A stretch of 64,000 nucleotides of DNA from Marinimicrobium agarilyticum DSM 16975 (GTDB lineage Bacteria; Pseudomonadota; Gammaproteobacteria; Pseudomonadales; Cellvibrionaceae): contig NZ_AUHU01000003.1 in NCBI RefSeq assembly GCF_000423345.1, positions 186,001 through 250,000 of the forward strand, written 5' to 3'. How positions within the stretch are numbered: position 1 is the first letter of the stretch; the number at the start of each line of letters is the position of its first letter. The position numbers and the translations under genes were made by a program. Shown here piece by piece: positions 8,890-17,226 of the stretch. Under the pieces are notes generated by a model. The model saw only the letters and a list, made by a program, of their open reading frames with translations. It made no database searches and had not been told where the DNA came from.

Positions 8890-9453
8890 ATGGTCGATCT
8901 CGTTCAGGTGGTCTATATCAGCCGCGCCACCTTCAAGCCGGCAGCGGCGTCCGGGGGTGTGGAGCCCCATGTCGCGCGCATCCTTCAGCAGTCTCGCACC
9001 AACAACCCACGCCTGGGGTTGGGCGGCGTGCTGTACTACGGAAACGGTTATTTCTTCCAGTGCCTGGAGGGCGATCGGCCTGTGGTGGAGGAGCTGCTCG
9101 GCAAGCTCAAGAAAGATGAGCGCCACAAAGACGTGCGAATCGTAATGGAGCAGAAGATACAGAAGCGAGAGTTCACGGACTGGTCCATGAAGTACATTCC
9201 CTCCAATGCGACGGTGAAGGGCCTCTTGTCCCGGCTTGGGTATAAATCATTCAATCCCTATGAGTTCGATGACAACGCCATCCGCAAGTTGCTCAGTACG
9301 CTGCAGGAGCTGCGTTCGAGGGCGGAAACCGTTGCCCCCAAGCCCTCCAGGCCCCCAGTCAAAAGCGTGGATGACACCTCGCCCCTGCCTTACATATTGG
9401 CCGGGGGTGTGGTGTTGGTGTGTGGGGTCCTGGTCGCGGTGCTGGTGCTTTGA
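8890..9453 (+). CDS. BLUF-domain blue-light photoreceptor with C-terminal membrane anchor
   Basis: A 187-residue protein. Residues 4-100 form a BLUF domain that binds FAD. The photocycle residues are present: Tyr9 in VVYIS, Asn39 in SRTNNPRLGLGG and Gln57 in GYFFQCLEGDR. The family motif RHKDV follows. Residues about 100-160 are a helical, partly charged linker, and residues 166-187 (ILAGGVVLVCGVLVAVLVL) form a single hydrophobic helix ending at the C-terminus. There is no EAL or other output domain. The start at 8890 has GGAG 6 nt upstream. It probably signals by protein contact at the membrane; the partner is unknown. It ends convergent with the DUF2058 gene. Confidence 0.92.
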   Translation: MVDLVQVVYISRATFKPAAASGGVEPHVARILQQSRTNNPRLGLGGVLYYGNGYFFQCLEGDRPVVEELLGKLKKDERHKDVRIVMEQKIQKREFTDWSMKYIPSNATVKGLLSRLGYKSFNPYEFDDNAIRKLLSTLQELRSRAETVAPKPSRPPVKSVDDTSPLPYILAGGVVLVCGVLVAVLVL

Positions 9454-9454
9454 G

Positions 9455-9480
9455 GGACGCGCTTGGGCCCCCAAGCGTCC
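9455..9480. terminator. Hairpin between convergent BLUF and DUF2058 genes
   Basis: GGAC and GCTTGG (9455-9466) pair with CCAAGC and GTCC (9471-9480). It is a strong GC stem filling the whole gap between two convergent stop codons but has no clear T-run, so bidirectional termination is likely rather than certain. Confidence 0.45.
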
Positions 9481-10029
9481 TTACCACATGAGGTCGTCGG
9501 GAATGACGTAGTCCTTGTAAGGGTCGTCCTCGTCCACGCTGTCTTCAGTTTTCTGGTTGGCGACCACAATGTAGTCGGGGTCCCGCTCGGCGATTTTGTT
9601 GGACACCACTTTCGGGATCAGCTCGTAGTGCTCCCCCACGCGCACGATCACCAGCTGCCCGCGAATAATCTGCTGCTGCACCCGGGGGCTGACCAGGAGC
9701 TTCTTGATCTTGGTGCCGTCGGTAAAATTGTATTCGACTTCCCCTTCGCCACTGCTCCGTTTGGTTTGCCGGTGGGTCTCAATGAGTTGGCGAATCTGCG
9801 CTTCAATGGCCTTTTTCTCTGCCGCGGCCTGACGCTCGCGGTTCAGGGCCCGGTCCCGCTCGATTTTCTCTTCCCGAGCGGCCTGGGCCGACTGGCGAAT
9901 CTCCGCATGGGGATCTTCACCTGTGTGGCGGGCCTGCTTTTTCTGCTTGCGCTGCTCTTTCTTGACCTGCTTGGCCTTTTTGTCGTCCACCAGGCCGGCT
10001 TTCTGCAGTTGATCCTGTAGGGAGGGCAT
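9481..10029 (-). CDS. DUF2058 family protein (YaiL-like)
   Basis: A 182-residue soluble protein. The N-terminal half is a highly charged Lys/Glu/Arg/Gln coiled coil (about residues 10-85), starting MPSLQDQLQKAGLVDDKKAK as in the family. The C-terminal half has the conserved DUF2058 patterns YNFTDGTKIKKLLVSPRVQQ, GQLVIVRVGEHYELIP and a Tyr-rich acidic tail DDPYKDYVIPDDLMW. The family is a cytoplasmic or nucleoid-associated protein of unknown role in gammaproteobacteria. I start at the family MPSLQDQL start, 12 codons inside the longest frame. Confidence 0.9.
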   Translation of the reverse strand: MPSLQDQLQKAGLVDDKKAKQVKKEQRKQKKQARHTGEDPHAEIRQSAQAAREEKIERDRALNRERQAAAEKKAIEAQIRQLIETHRQTKRSSGEGEVEYNFTDGTKIKKLLVSPRVQQQIIRGQLVIVRVGEHYELIPKVVSNKIAERDPDYIVVANQKTEDSVDEDDPYKDYVIPDDLMW

Positions 10030-10101
10030 AATCGTTACCGTTAGGTTGTGCTCGTTGGTGGTCATTATGCCAGCTCGGCGCGCAGCGGGAAACGGCGGGC
10101 C

Positions 10102-11697
10102 TCACACCTTCAAGGCGGCGAGTTGGGCCCCCAGATCCTGAGTGTCTTTCTGCAGGTGACGGGCCGAGTTGCGCAGCTCGCCGCTGGTGCGTGTGCTCTC
10201 ACCGGCCGATCGGGAAATGTTGGTAATGTTCTGGTCAATCTCTTGGGAGACCTGGGACTGTTGCTGGGCGGCCGTGGCGATCAAGGTGCTCATTTCCTGG
10301 ATCCGGTCGATGGACGAGAGAACGTTCTCCAGTGCCCGGTTGGCTTCACTGATCTGCTCGGAGCTGCTGTGCGCTTTCTCCGTGCTTGATGCCATGGAAG
10401 TTACCGCGCGCCGGGATTGGGTCTGCAGGCGCTCGATAATGCCCTGAATATCCGCCGTGGACTGTTGCGTGCGCTGGGCCAGCGTTCGTACTTCGTCGGC
10501 CACCACGGCAAAGCCGCGCCCCTGCTCTCCGGCACGGGCCGCTTCAATGGCGGCATTGAGCGCAAGCAGGTTGGTCTGCTCCGCAATGCCGGTAATGACC
10601 GTCAACACCTTGTCGATTTCCTGACTGTTGCGATCGAGCTCCTGCATGATGCTGACCGTGTCCGCCATGGTGGTATTGAGCTCATCGAAGGTGCGGCGGG
10701 CATCGCCCACGACGGTGTGCGTCCGGCCGACCTCTCGGTTGGCCTCGTCAGCCTGGGTGGCGGCATCGGAAGCGTGGCTGGCGACTTCGCCCACGCTGGC
10801 CGACATTTCGTTCATGGCTGAGGCGGCCTGTTCGAGCTCCCGGCTTTGGTGATGGCTGCTCTGCTCAGTGTTCGCGGCGGCCTGCTCCAGCGTCGCCATC
10901 TGAGTGACAATGGTGCCCGACAGTTGCTGAATGCCCCGCGTCAGATCCCCCACCTGCTGTATCACTGCGTTATACGCCGAGAACATCTGGCCCACTTCGT
11001 TGTCGCTGCTCTCGATCGTGATGGGGGTGGAAAAGTCGCCGTCGGACATCAGGTTCAGGCGCTCTCTGAGCAGGTTGATTTGCTGCATGAGCCAGTTTAA
11101 ACCGAAAAAATAGCTGATCAGGGCAATGGCGGTGATGGCTACGCTGAGTCCGAGAACAATCGCCTGTTGTTGTTTCACGCCGGCATTGGCCGCCTCCGCC
11201 ATCTGTCCCACGGCCTGATTCATGGTCTGAAAGGTGTGCTCGCTTTGCTGGTTAAGCGCCGCCAGCGTAGCGTTGGGGTCTGCGCCGATATAGTCGAAGA
11301 TGATCGCTTTGTATTGATTCCACTCTTGCAAAACGTTCAGAAGGGACTGGTTGATCTCGGCTGTTTGGGGCGGCTGGATGCCTGCGCTCTCGTTGCCGTT
11401 GAGTAGATTCTGGTGGGACTGTTCAAACAGCTCAATGGTGGCGTTCAGCCCTGACGCGTCGAGTGCACCTTGCTCAGTGAGCATCGCCTCTTTCGCGAGA
11501 CGCTGTATCAACATGCGTTGGCGGCCTGCCACATCGACCGTTTCGGCCGTGGCGCTCAAGGAGAGGTAAGACACCCCTGAAGCGGACAGCGCCAAAAGAA
11601 TAATTAGGGAAAAAGACGCTGAGAACTGGGCATTGATGGATTTAAAGCCCAGGGCGCGCATGAACGCGTTCAAGGCGTAGGCGAGCTGGTTGCGCAT
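10102..11697 (-). CDS. Methyl-accepting chemotaxis protein with PilJ-type sensor
   Basis: A 531-residue inner-membrane chemoreceptor. TM1 is at about residues 24-45 ([19 protein letters not shown]), then a periplasmic helical domain with the PilJ/type IV pili sensor signature [20 protein letters not shown]2 at about 180-205 ([20 protein letters not shown]), a HAMP-like segment, and a long cytoplasmic coiled coil. The highly conserved hairpin tip is present: [20 protein letters not shown], then [16 protein letters not shown]. The protein should couple to CheA/CheW or a pilus chemosensory system; neither is encoded here. I start at the MRNQLAYAL methionine at 11697, since the longer frame to 11784 adds a segment unlike the family. 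Confidence 0.93.
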   Translation of the reverse strand: MRNQLAYALNAFMRALGFKSINAQFSASFSLIILLALSASGVSYLSLSATAETVDVAGRQRMLIQRLAKEAMLTEQGALDASGLNATIELFEQSHQNLLNGNESAGIQPPQTAEINQSLLNVLQEWNQYKAIIFDYIGADPNATLAALNQQSEHTFQTMNQAVGQMAEAANAGVKQQQAIVLGLSVAITAIALISYFFGLNWLMQQINLLRERLNLMSDGDFSTPITIESSDNEVGQMFSAYNAVIQQVGDLTRGIQQLSGTIVTQMATLEQAAANTEQSSHHQSRELEQAASAMNEMSASVGEVASHASDAATQADEANREVGRTHTVVGDARRTFDELNTTMADTVSIMQELDRNSQEIDKVLTVITGIAEQTNLLALNAAIEAARAGEQGRGFAVVADEVRTLAQRTQQSTADIQGIIERLQTQSRRAVTSMASSTEKAHSSSEQISEANRALENVLSSIDRIQEMSTLIATAAQQQSQVSQEIDQNITNISRSAGESTRTSGELRNSARHLQKDTQDLGAQLAALKV

Positions 11698-11875
11698 GCT
11701 GAAGAACCACTGTGAATGAAAAACAAAAGCCAATGGGAGTGCCGAGGAGACGTCGACCCTTTTACGGGGTATCGTCACAGGCACGCCAATCTTAAGGGTT
11801 ATGTTCTAGGAGTGAAGCAGAGCGGGGTGGAATTCGCCACCGCTTTGACCTTGGTCAAACTTTGCTAAAGATGAT

Positions 11876-14089
11876 TTATGCCTCGGCTGTCAGGGAGACG
11901 GGGACGGACTTGAAAGCCGGGGTCTGGCTGCGTGGGTCCTGCTCCGTGCCGATCAGCACATTGGCTTCGGGATAGTAGGCGAGCAGAGAGCCGGCAGGCA
12001 GACTGAAGGGATACACCGTGAGCCCGGCCATCTCGCCGTGCGCGGAACGCAGGGTGGCAAGGCCTCCGGCCTTGAGCCCCAGGCTTGTCATGTCCTCCGG
12101 GCCCACCAGCACGCACCAGCGCTGCTCGGTTCCCCGGTAGCTGTCACTCTCTTCGTAAATGATGGAATTGAACTGGCCCTCGCTGCGAACGCTGGCCAGG
12201 GTAAAGGGGAAGCGCTCGTTCCCGCCCTGTTCGGGCAGGCGATGAACGTGAAAACGGGCCCGGCCGTTGGGGGTGTTAAAGCCGGGCCGGCTGATCAGCC
12301 GGCCGTGAATGGTGAACTCTTCCTTACTGTCGTCTATCAGGGCCAGTGGCGCCATGCCCGGTACCGTGGCGGCGATGGCGGAGCGCAATTGACGGTGCTC
12401 CCTGAGCGCCCCGAAATTCAGAGGGCTGCCGGGCATTAGCCGCTCGCCCAGTTCCGCCAGAATCGCGACTTCGGAGCGGACGTTGCTCAAGCGCCGAATG
12501 CCGCCGTCGCTCAGGCGAATGTAATTGAACATGGACTCCTGGGTGGTGCTCTGGGGCTCTTCATCCCGGGCCGCGACCGGAAGCACCAGCGCCTCGCTGT
12601 TTTCCATGCCGGTGACGTGGCCCCGGTTCAGGGTCGTGGTCAGGTATAGCTTGAACCCGATCCGGTCCAGCGCGCGGCGGGCAAAGGCGGCGTCGGGTGT
12701 GGCCGCGAACAGGTTGCCCCCCATTAACAGGGCCGCGTCCATCTCGCCCGCCTCGGCGGCGCGCAGGCAGGCGAGGGTATCCAGTCCTTTGCTGCGCGGC
12801 AGGGGCACCTCGAAATGCTGCTCCAGCGCCGTCAATACATCCTCAGCCAGCACTGGCTTGACGCCGATGGTGCCGATGCCCTGCACGTTGCTGTGGCCGC
12901 GCAGTGGCAACAGGCCGGCCGAGGGTTTACCCACCATGCCCCGCAACAGCGCCAGGTTGGCGATGGCCTCGACATTGTCCACGCCGTTGCGGTGGTGGGT
13001 GATGCCCATGCCCCAGGCAAAAATGGCGTTTTCCGCCCGGGCGTAGTCGCTCGCCAGCGCTCCAATATCGTCCCGGCTCAGTCCGCAGGCGTGGGTCAGG
13101 CTCTGCCATTCGGTGCTCTCCAGGTCTGCCCGGTAGGCCTCAAAACCTTCGGTATGCTGTTCGATAAATGCCGAGTCCAGGGTCGCCTGTTCAAGCAAGG
13201 CCTTGCCAATCCCTTTCAACAGCGCCAGGTCCGAGCCGATTTTGGGCTGGACGTAGCGCGAGGCGATCCAGGTACCCCCGCTGAGCATGGAGCGGGCGCT
13301 CTTGGGCACGGCGAAGCGCACCAGCCCCGGCTCCCGGGCAGGGTTGATCACGATCACCTGGCCGCCCCGTTCCCGGCAGTGCTGGAGCTGGTGCACAAAG
13401 CGCGGATGGTTGGAGGCCGGGTTGGCCCCGATCACGAACACCAGGTCGGCGCCGCCCAGCGCTTCCAGGCTGACCGTCGAGGTTCCCGTTCCCAGCGCGT
13501 TCCCCAGTCCGACCCCGGTGGCCTGATGGCAATAGTAGGAGCAGTTGTTGACGTTATTGGTGCCGTAAAGCCGCGCGAGTAACTGCAACAGAAAGCCGGC
13601 TTCGTTCGAAGAGCGGCCGGAAGAATAGAAAAAACTGCGGTCGGGCTCAGTGGCGGAAAAACGCTGAGCGGCCAGTTCCAGCGCCCGATCCCATTCGATG
13701 GGGATGTAGCGGTCGCTCTCCGCCGCTTTGTATAACGGGGTGTTCAATCGACCCAGATGCTCAAGCTCGTGGGCTGACAACTCCTTGAAATCAGTCAGGT
13801 TGTGCTGGAACAGCTCCCTGGGGATCGGAGGTTGGATATCCGTGGATTGAGCCTGAATGCTTTTGTTGCACACCGAAGGAAATTCATCCAGCTCATTGGT
13901 CATGCCCCCGCGTTGCCCGCCCATACCGAGGCCGCACGCCTTGCAGGCGTTGCGGGACTTCAACGCCTTGGTGGAATTCAACAGCCCAATCCGGCTCAGG
14001 GTCCGCAGGGTGTAGAGAACCTTCTTGGGGCCTCCGCCCACGATCCGGACGGGGTCGACGCTGGTGGGGGCTTGGGGACGTTCAGACAT
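11876..14089 (-). CDS. FdhF/YdeP-family molybdopterin oxidoreductase
   Basis: A 737-residue member of the formate-dehydrogenase-alpha-like YdeP group. Near the N-terminus is a short cysteine motif NACKACGLGMGGQRGG, as in YdeP, in place of the four-cysteine Fe-S motif of true formate dehydrogenases. The molybdopterin domains follow: GTGTSTVSLEALGGADLVFV, VIGANPASNHPRF, HSNVQGIGT and KLYLTTTLNRGH. The last 120 residues are the molybdopterin dinucleotide-binding domain (FTLASVRSEGQFNSI, LAYYPEANVLIG). E. coli YdeP is linked to acid resistance; the substrate is unknown. I chose ATG 14089 because GAGG lies 5 nt upstream. The gene stands alone, divergent from the next TonB receptor. Confidence 0.9.
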   Translation of the reverse strand: MSERPQAPTSVDPVRIVGGGPKKVLYTLRTLSRIGLLNSTKALKSRNACKACGLGMGGQRGGMTNELDEFPSVCNKSIQAQSTDIQPPIPRELFQHNLTDFKELSAHELEHLGRLNTPLYKAAESDRYIPIEWDRALELAAQRFSATEPDRSFFYSSGRSSNEAGFLLQLLARLYGTNNVNNCSYYCHQATGVGLGNALGTGTSTVSLEALGGADLVFVIGANPASNHPRFVHQLQHCRERGGQVIVINPAREPGLVRFAVPKSARSMLSGGTWIASRYVQPKIGSDLALLKGIGKALLEQATLDSAFIEQHTEGFEAYRADLESTEWQSLTHACGLSRDDIGALASDYARAENAIFAWGMGITHHRNGVDNVEAIANLALLRGMVGKPSAGLLPLRGHSNVQGIGTIGVKPVLAEDVLTALEQHFEVPLPRSKGLDTLACLRAAEAGEMDAALLMGGNLFAATPDAAFARRALDRIGFKLYLTTTLNRGHVTGMENSEALVLPVAARDEEPQSTTQESMFNYIRLSDGGIRRLSNVRSEVAILAELGERLMPGSPLNFGALREHRQLRSAIAATVPGMAPLALIDDSKEEFTIHGRLISRPGFNTPNGRARFHVHRLPEQGGNERFPFTLASVRSEGQFNSIIYEESDSYRGTEQRWCVLVGPEDMTSLGLKAGGLATLRSAHGEMAGLTVYPFSLPAGSLLAYYPEANVLIGTEQDPRSQTPAFKSVPVSLTAEA

Positions 14090-14163
14090 GCCGACCTCGG
14101 CTGATATTCGGTCCTTCAAGAGTAAGCGCGGCGGTGCGCCGATGCAATACGTCATTTAAGGGT

Positions 14164-14194
14164 TTGTGTGGATGTTAATAAAAATGCCACACAA
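14164..14194. promoter_or_regulatory. 8-bp inverted repeat in divergent promoter region
   Basis: TTGTGTGG (14164-14171) and CCACACAA (14187-14194) are perfect inverted arms separated by 15 AT-rich bases. The repeat lies between the YdeP-like gene on the minus strand (start 14089) and the TonB receptor on the plus strand (start 14328). It could bind a regulator or form a hairpin; no T-run follows. Confidence 0.4.
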
Positions 14195-14327
14195 GCAGGC
14201 TACCTTGCAGCTGCCTTTTATTTCCGGGTTGGAGCACACGTAAGGGATTTCCTCCTGACTGTACTGAAATAGAAGTTTTCCCAACACCTTCGTTGTAACC
14301 ACGGATAGCGGCTAAGAGGGCCATATT

Positions 14328-17129
14328 TTGAATACCAGAACCAAGAATGCGGTAAGTTTTAATCGGCACAACCTGTCATTGGCGGTCGCCAAAGTGGCGC
14401 TGGGCTCAAGCCTTGTGGCCCTGCCTTTGTGGGCGAGTGCTCAGACCGAACCCAGTTCTCAACCACTGGAAGAAGTGGTGGTCACGGGGAGCTACTCCCG
14501 AAGCCTCGAGCGGGCTGTTGATATCAAGCGCGAAGTGGTCGGCTTCTCCGATTCGATTGTTGCCACTGATATCGCTGATTTCCCCGAACAAAACCTCGCC
14601 GAAGCCCTGCAGCGTATTCCGGGCGTGACCATCGAGCGCAACAAAGGCCTGGGACGTAAGGTCAATGTGCGTAGTCTGCCCAGCGAATTTACCCATGTTT
14701 CCATCAACGGTGTCTCAACCGCTTCGGGCAGTGGCGGTCGTGATGTGGAATTCGATATTTTTGCCTCCGAAATCATTCAGAGCGTTACGGTGAAAAAATC
14801 CCCGTCGGCAGCGGATGAAGAAGGTGGCATTGCCGGGTCGGTACTGATCTCCACCGCTCGTCCCTTTGATTACAATGAACCGCAACTCGTGGTGTCCACC
14901 GAGGCGGCCTACAACTCCATTTCGGAAGAAATTGACCCCAAGTACTCATTCCTGGCGAGCAATACCTTCGGCGATTGGGGCGCGCTGGTGTCCTTCTCCG
15001 CCGCTGAACGCACCAACCGCACCGACGCCAACTCCGGCGTGGACTTTCGCCCGATATCGCGCTGGCTGGAAAAAACCGGTGACTCCGAATGGCAGGCCGA
15101 CCAGACCGCTGAAGTCCTGGAGCGTGATGCCGGTATCGTGATTGAAGACCGATTCAATACGGATGAAACCAATCGCGTGGTTTTCCTGAACAAAGTGGGC
15201 GATCGCGCTTATTTGAACGATCAGGACAAGTGGGGCGCGACCGCCGCACTGCAGTACCAGCCCAGTAGCGACTTCAGCCTGACCTTCGACGCCATGCTCG
15301 GGGGTTACGACACGGTGGAAGATGAGTACGACGCGGCGGCCTATTCGGCGTCCAGCATCAGTGCTCTGGAAAGAATTCATGCGTATGACAGCACCACTTT
15401 GTCGGACTACGGCGTGACCGTTCTGCGGGACGCCTCCTACGCGGCGACCCAGCATGAATTCCTGAGCAAGGAAAACGTTCACGAGACGGACTACAGCCAA
15501 TTCAGTGTGGATATGGACTGGTTCCTGGGAGAGTGGGAAATCAATGCTCTGTTGGGTTACTCCGGGGCGGAAAAATTCTCGGACACCAGCAACCTGAAGC
15601 ATGTCGCCTACGCCCCCTCGCGCTCGCGCTATACCGCGACTGGTGGTGAAACCATTCCGAGCGACAACCCGGATACCATCGATATGTACAACTCCCCGGA
15701 GTCGTACATTTTTGAATCCTACGAGGTCAACCAGGAAGCCATTCAGGACGACAAATACGCGGCGCAGCTGGATGTTATTCGCCCGCTAAACCTCGAGTTC
15801 ATGCCGGCGTTGGCTCAAGTCCAGTTCGGGGCCCGCTACACAGATAAGTCCAAAGAGCGGAATCGGGGTACAACGGAAGTCACCGGCCCGACCGAAGGGG
15901 ATAGTTCCTGGGTGGGGACTCGCACCCTGCAGGACAGCGAGCTGACAGAGATTTCGGACTTGGTGCCCGGCGGCGCCTATCTGTCGGAGCTGTCCGGCAG
16001 CCCGAGTTGGTCCCAGATCTCCAACGGCTACGCCCGTGACACCTTCCGTTACAGCGGCTTCGGGGTGGACTTTGCCGATGACCAGTACTACCGCGTCGAC
16101 GAAGAAGTGCTGAGCCTCTACGCCATGGCGGACCTGGAATTTGATATCGCTCAGGTACCGGTCACCATGAACGCGGGCGTGCGCTCGGTGGATACCTCGG
16201 TGCTCTCGTTCGGCTATCACCAGGTTCAGAACAGCGACGGTTCGACCGGCTACACACCGGAGCCGATCTCTAAAGACGGCAGCTATACCGACCTGCTGCC
16301 CAGCTTCAACATGACCGCCGAACTGACCGACAGTGTTATTTTCCGCGCGGCCGCCTCCGAAACCCTGATGCGACCGGCCCTGACCGACATCGCTTACAAA
16401 CGAACCGTGAGCGTCAGCGAATTCAAATACCGCGACGGCAACCCGGACCTGCAACCCACCTACGCGGACCAGTGGGAGCTGGGCCTGGAATGGTATCTGG
16501 ATAACGGCGGCCTGCTGGCGGCCTCCTACTTTGAGAAAACCATCGAAGGCGTGGTTCGTGAATCCCTGACGGGTATCGTGCCCGACGTGACCAAGTACAA
16601 CGCCAATGGCACCGTTGATGGCGTCTACGACTTTGAGGTCTATCAGAAGGTCAACGGCGAGGGTGACTACGATATCTCCGGCGTCGAGTTGATCGCCCAG
16701 TTCCCCTTGAGCGTCGTGCACTCCTCACTCGAAGGGTTCGGGATCAACGCCAACTACACGATGTTGGACAATTCTCTCACCGGCGAGTCCGACCTGGACA
16801 TTCCGACACCGCCGGCCGGGTTGACCGACAGCACTTACAACTTCACGGTTTACTACGAACGCGGCGCCTTTGATGGCCGCGTGTCTTACAACTACAAGGA
16901 CAAGTACGTGGAGCGGATCGAGCGCGACATGTACCCTGTGTACCGGGATGAATATGGTCAGACGGATGTGTCCTTCGGCTATCGTGTGACCGACACCATC
17001 AAACTGGTGCTGGAAGGCATCAACGTCACCGATGAAGAAACCACGGGTTACACTATCGATCCATCCTTCCCGACCATGTACGAAGTTTCTGGCCGCCGCA
17101 TCATGTTCGGTGCAAGGGCCAGCTTCTAA
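14328..17129 (+). CDS. TonB-dependent receptor, TIGR01782-like
   Basis: A 933-residue outer-membrane receptor. Signal peptide residues 1-38 (ending LPLWASA), then EEVVVTGSYSRSLERAVDIK, a plug domain (DFPEQNLAEALQRIPGVTIE, NVRSLPSEFTHVSINGVSTA, EEGGIAGSVLISTARPF) and a long 22-strand-type barrel ending SGRRIMFGARASF, with the terminal aromatic residue typical of outer-membrane insertion. The start codon is TTG with AGAGGG about 7 nt upstream. There is no STN domain. Ligand unknown: the adjoining metallophosphoesterase may point to a phosphorylated substrate, but that is inference. A strong terminator follows, so the next gene may have its own promoter. Confidence 0.94.
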   Translation: MNTRTKNAVSFNRHNLSLAVAKVALGSSLVALPLWASAQTEPSSQPLEEVVVTGSYSRSLERAVDIKREVVGFSDSIVATDIADFPEQNLAEALQRIPGVTIERNKGLGRKVNVRSLPSEFTHVSINGVSTASGSGGRDVEFDIFASEIIQSVTVKKSPSAADEEGGIAGSVLISTARPFDYNEPQLVVSTEAAYNSISEEIDPKYSFLASNTFGDWGALVSFSAAERTNRTDANSGVDFRPISRWLEKTGDSEWQADQTAEVLERDAGIVIEDRFNTDETNRVVFLNKVGDRAYLNDQDKWGATAALQYQPSSDFSLTFDAMLGGYDTVEDEYDAAAYSASSISALERIHAYDSTTLSDYGVTVLRDASYAATQHEFLSKENVHETDYSQFSVDMDWFLGEWEINALLGYSGAEKFSDTSNLKHVAYAPSRSRYTATGGETIPSDNPDTIDMYNSPESYIFESYEVNQEAIQDDKYAAQLDVIRPLNLEFMPALAQVQFGARYTDKSKERNRGTTEVTGPTEGDSSWVGTRTLQDSELTEISDLVPGGAYLSELSGSPSWSQISNGYARDTFRYSGFGVDFADDQYYRVDEEVLSLYAMADLEFDIAQVPVTMNAGVRSVDTSVLSFGYHQVQNSDGSTGYTPEPISKDGSYTDLLPSFNMTAELTDSVIFRAAASETLMRPALTDIAYKRTVSVSEFKYRDGNPDLQPTYADQWELGLEWYLDNGGLLAASYFEKTIEGVVRESLTGIVPDVTKYNANGTVDGVYDFEVYQKVNGEGDYDISGVELIAQFPLSVVHSSLEGFGINANYTMLDNSLTGESDLDIPTPPAGLTDSTYNFTVYYERGAFDGRVSYNYKDKYVERIERDMYPVYRDEYGQTDVSFGYRVTDTIKLVLEGINVTDEETTGYTIDPSFPTMYEVSGRRIMFGARASF

Positions 17130-17154
17130 ACGCTCGGTAAGGTTGTGCTTATGA

Positions 17155-17181
17155 CCCTCCCCCCTCGGGGGAGGGTTTTTT
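17155..17181 (+). terminator. Rho-independent terminator after TonB receptor
   Basis: CCCTCCCCC (17155-17163) pairs with GGGGGAGGG (17167-17175) around a 3-nt loop, followed by a run of T. It lies 26 bp after the receptor stop codon. Confidence 0.85.
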
Positions 17182-17226
17182 ATTGGCCCCGCGTTGGCGG
17201 ACGACGCTCAACATTCCCTCATTGCT

